A stretch of DNA of 64,000 nucleotides from Gonocerus acuteangulatus (taxonomy: Eukaryota > Arthropoda > Insecta > Hemiptera > Coreidae), in assembly GCA_946811695.1 (NCBI GenBank), contig OX328132.1:56428044-56492043 (forward strand), written 5' to 3'. Shown one piece after another: positions 57,401 to 64,000 of this stretch (position 1 is its first letter; each line of letters starts with the position of its first letter). The position numbers were made by a program, and so were the translations under genes. Below the pieces are notes generated by a model. That model did no database searches. It was not told where the DNA came from and was given only the letters and a program-made list of their open reading frames with translations.

Positions 57401-57870
57401 TAGAAGTCAGTGCGCCCTAAAAAAAATCTTCGGAACTTTACAGCAGTAGATATCTCCTCGCTCAATCCTTGTGTAATTAAATGCCCTTCAATTACCCTTA
57501 CCTCCTTAGGTTTCTATTATTTCGCTTTCTTAGTGAATTGGAGATTTACTTGGCAAATGACTGAGCACCATCACATGCTCTTACGCTCCCACTATCCTCT
57601 CTTGAATCTAAAGTACGTCACAAGGAAAATTCTTTATAAAATTATTGACCCAATTAATACCAAAAAAATAAACTTACAGACTTCGAAGTAATATGAAAAT
57701 AGTCTCTCATTCACTCAAAAACAATAAACGAGAATTACAAATCATTCAAGTCTACAAAATGAATCGCGGTATTTAATAAAAATCAAATTAGATGGCATAA
57801 GCAGAAATTGTGGCATTAAAAGACGTTACAAAAACTATAAAATGTGTAAATCGCCCAAAAACCAACTTGA
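57401..57870. other. Nothing recognised
   Basis: AT-rich sequence with a 93-codon open frame of no known family (57410-57691). Confidence 0.35.
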
Positions 57871-57963
57871 CCTTTAAAATTATACAAACGATTTTTTTAT
57901 CAAGTTTCTTCAAAATCAGACCATTTTGTCAGACAAACATATATATATATATATATATATATA
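57871..57963 (+). mobile_element. Old Helentron fragment
   Basis: AACTTGACCTTTAAAATTAT, then TTCTTCAAAATCAGACCAT and GACAAACATATATATA are diverged versions of the segment before the (TA)n. It ends in the microsatellite. Confidence 0.6.
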
Positions 57964-58304
57964 CATAAAAACGTGAAGATCCTGGAGTATCTACACACAT
58001 AATTACTACAAGTGAGGTAAGCAGTAAGAAATCCTATGCAAGTACATTAAAAACTAAAATTAAACCTACAAATAATTCTTTTAAGCTTATTGTTAAAAAT
58101 AATAATGAAAAGGATAGCATTGAAGATACAAAAAATCAATTCAAATCAATAATAAAACCACAAGAATTAAAGATTGGAATTAAAAATTTAAAAAAGACAT
58201 ATAGAGGACATTTAATTGTAGAAACTCAAACTAATAACGATATAGAAAAAATTCACCAAACATTGATAAATTCCAATACAAATTTAAAATCAGATTTTAT
58301 TAAA
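57964..58304 (+). pseudogene. Jockey-type ORF1, 5' part
   Basis: The + strand frame is Lys/Asn-rich: FKLIVKNNNEKDSIED, then KPQELKIGIKNLKKTYRG, HLIVETQTNNDIEKIHQTL and SDFIK. This resembles the RNA-binding middle of Jockey-like ORF1 proteins. Helentron D interrupts it after the F-I-K codons, and the frame resumes at 59819. Confidence 0.65.
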
Positions 58305-59623
58305 AAAAGTCCGACTCGCAGGAACTGCGTCATCTTAGCGCGGTTCCAGTTTTTTTTTCTTTTTTTTTTTTTTTTTTTACGGCTCATCTACATCTAGGTC
58401 ATTAGCGCCGACATCTAGGGTTTAGCGAGGAATTTTACCAGCGAGCCGTGGGATGATAAAATTCCTGCCGGAGGTTGGGAATCGAACCCACCATCTCCCG
58501 CTTATGAATCCAAGGCCCTAGCCATTAGACCACGGGAGACCCCGGTTCTTGTTCATATCCCTATTCTCATTTGAAAAGCATAGAATAGAAACAGATAATA
58601 TTTTCCTCGGCCTTTGTTCAAAGGGTTTTATGGCTATACCTGGGGTTAGGGTCGGGTCCGCAGGACCCTAGAAACCTCTTCTAGCGATACTTCATTTCAT
58701 ACGTTTCAATGAATTGGAAAATATCAAAAATTTTCACATATTCCTGTGTTCTTTTACTATAGTAATAATTCTACAGATAAAATCAATTAAAAAATAAAAT
58801 AAAAAAACCAACAGCATAAAGGCAATTGAAAATATTCAAAAGACGTCATCGAATCTTTTTCTCTTGGCAAGCTATGTTTCTAACAATGAATTGTTTTTCT
58901 TATTTTGCCTAATCTGTTTTATTGTAAAATACATTATCCAAATATAAGCAATTAAAAAATAACAAGGAATAAAAACAGACAAAAAGAACAGTTCGAATAA
59001 GCAAAATCCATTACTTTAATGTTTTAAGCACTTATTTCTCCGATTGACATCGCCTAATCAAAACTTTCATCAGAACCTTTTTTGTAGAGCATTTAGTAAG
59101 CTTTCTAATGGTATTGTTTCGTTTGCCAAGATTCTCAACCTTTTTCGAGATATTAAGGAAAATATACAGAGTTACCAAAACTTTTTATGTCTGTTAATAA
59201 AATATTTTATTCTAACCCTTCCTTAACTCCAAACGTAACCAAAATTTCAACATATTAGTTTTAATGATAGTAAAACATGCAGAAAAGGTTTCAACTGAAT
59301 CCCATGATTCTAAGTACCCAAACCAAAAACGGTATTCAAAAAGTATTTTTCCAATTTTCTCAAAAACGGTTAAAGCTATCGCCTTGAAAATGGTTTCATT
59401 CGTTTTACTAGCCAAAGAAGCCTATAAAACGAGTACTTACAAGCTTATGAACTCAAAAACGTAAGCGTTACGATTTTTTTTGCGCGAATTTCGCCCCAAA
59501 CGCCATCTTCCAGTGGGCGGATTTTGCTGGTTAACGAACTTGACCTTTCAAATTGGACGACAGATTTTTGTACCAAATATCATGAAAATCGGACCATCAG
59601 GGAAGCCAGAAATCCGCGAACAG

Positions 59624-59660
<37 letters not shown>

Positions 59661-59818
59661 TATACATATATATATATACAAATTTTAACCACCGTTATTT
59701 TCGGTCTCTAGGGGTTCTGAAACGCGAAATTTTCTAGTCGGCACTTCCGGATTGTTTCATTGTATCAACATTATAAGCGGGGTTCCTCCCTATGGGGGAG
59801 GGAGGAACCGCGCTAAAA
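58305..59818 (+). mobile_element. Helentron-like element D, with a SINE inside
   Basis: Termini AAAAGTCCGACTCGCAGG and CGCGCTAAAA. The left subterminal repeat is interrupted by a SINE (58347-58542). One core unit, (TA)n 59630-59685 and the hairpin follow. It lies within a Jockey ORF1. Confidence 0.85.
58347..58542 (-). mobile_element. Full-length tRNA-derived SINE
   Basis: On the - strand it starts GGTCTCCCGTGGTCTAATGG, then GGTGGGTTCGATTCCCAACC (B box). It ends GGCGCTAATGACC, then GATGAGCCGT and poly(A). CGGTTC at 58341-58346 and 58543-58548 is a likely short target duplication, placing the insertion in the Helentron's subterminal repeat. Confidence 0.8.
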
Positions 59819-60341
59819 TTGAGACCAAGGGTTATAATAATAAATATTCCTTCGAAAATTGATGAACATAACCTATCAGAGACTATTCTATCACAAAATG
59901 AGGAATTAGGATTAACTAACGAAGATTTAGGTCACTATTTCATAATAAAATCTAGATATAATGAAAATCAAAGACACGCAGTACTGAAAGTATCACCACA
60001 AGCTAGGAATATCATCGTGAAACGTGCAGAAAAGCTCAAGTTATTCTACACGATTAGTAAGACCGATGACTTCCTTTCTGTTCGGCGCTACAGGAACTGC
60101 CAACGGCTGAACCATTCAGGACTTTGCCGAGGAACCCCCTCACTGCACAGAGGAACATGAAGCCAAGGACTGTCCACGAAGAGAGAAGATAGAAGAACAC
60201 AAGTGTATAAATTGTATTAGTTTTAATAACTATTGCAAACCACATCAAAAGGTATCTATCTCCCATTCAGCTCTTAGTAAAGGTTGCCCATCTTATCTTA
60301 ATGCCTATAATAGATTAATAAATAACACAGATTATCAATGA
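59819..60341 (+). pseudogene. Jockey-type ORF1, 3' part with Cys/His knuckles
   Basis: The frame resumes LRPRVIIINIPSKIDEHNL, a conserved ORF1 block, followed by VLKVSPQARNIIVKRAEKL and YRNCQRLNHSG. After a frame slip near 60125, CTEEHEAKDCPRREK and KCINCI give further Cys/His residues. It ends near TGA 60339-60341. The next bases (MNNTTLISNIF) could be an ORF2 start, cut at 60421 by Helentron C. Confidence 0.7.
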
Positions 60342-60420
60342 ATAATACAACACTGATTTCTAATATCTTTATTATTATAATAGAGCATTTATCAAATCCT
60401 TCTTTAATAAACACAAAAAC

Positions 60421-63216
60421 ATCCGCCCACTGGAAGATGGCGTTTGGGGCGAAATTCGCGCAAAAAAAATCGTAAAGCTTACGTTTTTGAGTTCATAAGC
60501 TTGTATGTACTCGTTTTATAGGCTTCTTGGGCTAGGAAGACGAATGAAACCATTTTCAAGGCGATAGCTTTAACCGTTTTCGAGAAAACTGAAAAAATAA
60601 TTTTTGAATGCCGTTTTTGGTTTGGGTACTTAGAATCATGGGATTCAGTTGAAACATTTACTGCATCTTCTACTTTCATTAAAACTAATATGTTGAAATG
60701 TTGGTTGCGTTTGGAGTTAAGGAAGGGTTAGAATATAATATTTTATTAACAGACATAAAAAAGTTTTGGTAACTTTGTATACTTTCCTTAATATCTCGAA
60801 AAAGGTTAAGAATCTTGGGAAACGGAAGAATACCATTGGAAAGCTTACTAAATGCTCTAAAAAAAGGTTCTAATGAAAGTTTTGATTAGGCGATGTCAAT
60901 CGGAGAAATAAGTGCTTAAAACTTTAAAGTAATTGATTTCGCTTATTCGAACTGTTCTTTTTGTCTTTGATTTTGATACTTAAAATTATGGGATTCAGTT
61001 GAAACATTTTCTGCATGTTTGAATTTCATCAACACTAATATATTAAAATTTCGGTTACGTTTGGAGCTAAGGAAGGATTAGAATAAAATATTTTATTAAC
61101 AGACATGAAATGTTTTGGGAACTTCGTATACATTCCCTGATATCTCGAAGACGGTTAGGAATATTGGTAAACGGAGGGTTACCATGCGAAAGCTTACTAA
61201 ATGTTCTACAAAAAAGATTCTGAAACAATTTTTGATTAGGCTATGTCAATCGGAGAAATAAGTGCTTAAACTTTGAAGTAATTGATTTCGTTTATTCGAA
61301 CGGTTCTTCTTGTTTGTTTTTATTCCTTGTTGTTTTTTCATTGGTTATAGTAGGATAATGTATTTGACAATAAAATAGATTAATTAAAATAAGAAAAGCA
61401 ATTCATTGTTAAAAATATATCAGGGTGTACCGTATGAAATGTCAGTTTTGGATTTGTCGATTTCCTTCAAATGTCTTGAAATTGTCGAGGCTCCTACTCC
61501 GAGTTCTTTGGCATATTCCCTAGTGTTTTTAATTGCTTATAGTAGTCAAATGTATTTGTCAATAAAACAGGATACGTATAATTAGAATCAATATTTTGTT
61601 TGTTAGAATTCGAAGATGCCGTATGAATATCTAGATTACTGTACTGGTGTTGATTTCGTTCTTTAGAATTGTTCTTGGTATTCCCTATTTTCATCTGTTA
61701 CCCATAGTTTTTTATTGTTAGTAGGTTTTTCTTATTGATTATAGAATATAAATCTATTTGGCTATAAAACAGGATACGTAAAATTAGTGACAATATTTCG
61801 GAGATTTCTGAGCGAAATACTTTTAAGATTTCCTACCACCACGAACGGCTTTTTTCCTCTATTTTTATCCACTAGATAGGCTTTATTTTGCATATTATTC
61901 TATATAAGTTTTATTCAGCAGGGGATTCTGATGAAATGTCGTGTTTTTGCTGTGGATTTTAAATACGATGTATCTAAGATTGGATAACATTAGCGAGTCT
62001 ACATAGTTAAGAACCGACGACGGAGGATTACTTCGTGCTATGATTTAGTCTACATATGTATATTAAGTACTAAATCCAAAAAATAAACTTCACAACGGTT
62101 AGATACTATGAGCGAATATGGCGGTTCAATGCCCGTAGAAGCAGAAGGTCCGCAGGAAATTTACCTGCTAAGAGTTAATCCTCAAGAGCTGTAAATATAC
62201 CCCAGGTATCTGCCGACACAAATACAAAGCCTAGGCGGAGAGCACCCCAAAAACACAGATCCAAACATAGGTTATATACTAAATATTCATAAAGACTACT
62301 TAGTTGTAAACCGATTCATCAATTAGCAATCAATAGTTTTCAACAAAGGTTATATACTAAATATTGATAAAAAGTATTTAATTAGAAAAAAAGACAATAT
62401 TCCACAAGACTTGTTTTTGGTCCATTTGTATCTACTCCATGGACTTAATTAGGTATATTATTCTATTGTAGTTGGGCAACTAAACTTTGTTTTATTTTGT
62501 TAAATATGGTTTTTTTTTCTTGACTTGTTATTCGTCAAGACTTTTATTTGTCCTTGTGTATTAACTAGATAGGTTTTATTCGGCATATTATTCTATATAG
62601 GCTATATTAGGCAGGGTATTCTTCTCAATCTTGTGTACTTCTTCTTGATCCTTCTGTACATGGGCGTATATAAAAACAATTTCGGGGGGGGGGGGGGGGG
62701 GGGGGCTGAGACCATTTCTAGGGTATGGAATACTAAATATTTAGAGCTTGGAATAGTTTTAGGCAACTAAAACGCTATTACACGTAAAATAAAATATGTT
62801 TTATGAACTAAGTGATCTTATTTAATTTATTTTTAAGGGTTTTACGAGAAGTTTTTATCATCAATTCAAAATTTCGGGAGGGGCTGCAGCCCCCTCAGCC
62901 CCCCCCCCTCATATACGCCCATGCTTCTGTATCCACTAGAAAGGCTTTATTAGGCATATTTTGTATTGATTTATAGAGCTTTGCTTTAGAATGAGAGCCA
63001 GATTCTGTAATTTCCGCTTCTGTGTAAAAGTTAGCTACTGTCGGTGTCCCTGACGCCTTAATATCACTTTTATTCGACATGTTCGAGAGGATTTTGACAA
63101 TTTTCACGAGATATATAAAAAAAATAAGTTTATTTCTTTTCTAAGCTTATCAAATGGCACTAGGGACATGAACGGAACCGCGCTAAGATGCTGCAGTTCC
63201 TGCGAGTCGGACTTTT
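60421..63216 (-). mobile_element. Helentron-like element C, 3' terminus truncated
   Basis: On the - strand it starts AAAAGTCCGACTCGCAGG at 63216 and follows copy A closely, including a G-run near 62686-62704, the HTH-like remnant and two core units. It breaks off at ATCCGCCCACTGG (60421), just before the place of the (TA)n. It has the 1.1-kb segment that copy B lacks. Confidence 0.85.
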
Positions 63217-63434
63217 TATTATCATTGTAAAGGCTATCTCCTTCCACGTACCATCATGTTCCATCGATTTCCCTGCCTCATTCCACCAAAGTCCAGTGAA
63301 ATGAGATCATTTCGCAGGTAGGGGTATGTTTTGTACCTATTTATGTTTATATGTTCAACCTCTTTTACTTTTGTCTAGAAGTACTATCTTTAATTTTATC
63401 ATTGTAAAGGCTATCTCCTTCCACATACCATCAT
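63217..63434 (+). repeat. Inverted copy of the BEL LTR segment next to element C
   Basis: This is the inverse of about 40450-40667, the LTR sequence left of element B, with the Helentron at the same base. Element C and its flank therefore form an inverted duplicate of element B and its flank. Confidence 0.85.
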
Positions 63435-64000
63435 AGATGAAGATTAGATAGTTAGCCGTCGAGGTGATAAGTAAAGATGGAATGGTTGGGATTCGGCTAA
63501 AGAAACCTCAATACGATTTTTGATAAAACAAATCTATATTTAGGACGTTTCAGCTACTCATTGGTAGCCTTCGTCAGCATTGAAAGTGCCGGGAGGCAGA
63601 GGAGGACCAAAGTTGACAGTTCCATCTTTACTTTCAAGAAGCGAATCATCTGCGTTATGAGAGTCTTGATAATAAATAAAATACTTTCAAGAAAGGTCTT
63701 ATTTACGATCTTACCTGGATAGGCCAACCCCCCCTAGGAGGGATCCCGCTAGGCAGTTGAAAAGCTATATCTTGGAAATCCATATCTCTAAGATTAAATT
63801 GTTTTTCTTATTTTTTCTTAACGTGATTTATTATCAAATACATTATCCAACTATAAGCAGTTAACAAATAACAAGGAATAAAAACATACAAAAAGAACAG
63901 ATTCTCAACCTTTTTCGAGATATTAAGGAAAGTATACAAAGTTACCAAAACTTTTTATGTCTGTTAATAAAATATTTTATTCTAACCCTTCCTAAACTCC
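63435..64000 (+). mobile_element. Helentron-like element J (G subtype), both ends missing
   Basis: It starts inside the Penelope-like module (GATGAAGATTAGATAGTTAG) and runs through the module and its flank. It then enters the core unit with an internal deletion (AAAAAGAACAG joined to ATTCTCAACC near 63901). It continues past the window. Confidence 0.75.
63544..63577 (-). ncRNA. Hammerhead-ribozyme-like motif in element J
   Basis: On the - strand: CTGACGA, extra A, GGCTAC, loop CAATGA, GTAGCT, GAAACGTC. The GAAA box is intact, unlike the sibling at 23982-24015. Stem II has one G-T pair, and stem I is weak. Activity is uncertain. Confidence 0.4.

Overview
The window is AT-rich, intron-containing DNA from an arthropod-like invertebrate, species not identifiable from sequence alone. 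It holds the 3' part of one host gene, buried in mobile elements. The diagnosis as invertebrate nuclear DNA rests on GT-AG exons of a metazoan gene, tRNA-derived SINEs, Ty3/gypsy, BEL/Pao, RTE-like and Jockey-like retroelements, a pogo/Tigger relic and a large family of Helentron/DINE-1-like rolling-circle elements. There are no bacterial-type operons.

Host gene: five exons on the + strand (5053-5169, 8332-8533, 13319-13481, 37586-37848, 38279-38413) encode what I read as the C-terminal quarter of codanin-1 (CDAN1; fly discs lost). The splice phases fit together except between the second and third exon. There a good acceptor at 12280-12281 opens an in-phase exon that runs straight into the 200-N assembly gap (12294-12493), so one exon is probably hidden in the gap. 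One intron is about 24 kb and is mostly transposon. The upstream exons should lie left of the window.

Layout. 1-4070: decayed Mag-like Ty3/gypsy element with its 3' LTR. 5-13.5 kb: codanin exons, a fold-back element with a tRNA-Lys-like sequence in each arm (6571-7906), a 922-bp pogo/Tigger relic (8803-9724) and the gap. 13.7-26.5 kb: a SINE with target duplications, then an RTE-like element apparently split by about 9 kb of nested insertions. Those insertions are Helentron pieces, a young gag-only LTR element with three LTR ends, and a Jockey 3' fragment. 28.9-34.2 kb: a gypsy RT relic and a nearly complete but frameshifted Jockey-type ORF2. 34.2-37.4 kb: the longest Helentron copy. 37.6-39.2 kb: the last two codanin exons and 3' UTR. 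40.1-46.9 kb: a BEL/Pao element lacking its integrase core. 46.9-64 kb: overlapping Helentron copies, inverted duplications, a second Jockey ORF1 split by a Helentron, SINEs and MITEs.

The most notable system is the Helentron-like family. Its termini are AAAAGTCCGACTCG and CGCGCTAAAA, with a 13-bp subterminal inverted repeat (TTAGCGCGGTTCC), a 3' hairpin, a (TA)n tract and about 350-bp tandem core units. Some copies carry Penelope-like modules with hammerhead-ribozyme-like motifs, one is a head-to-head palindrome, and a diverged pair of ends has changed both subterminal repeats in parallel. All calls come from reading the sequence; no database search was run.
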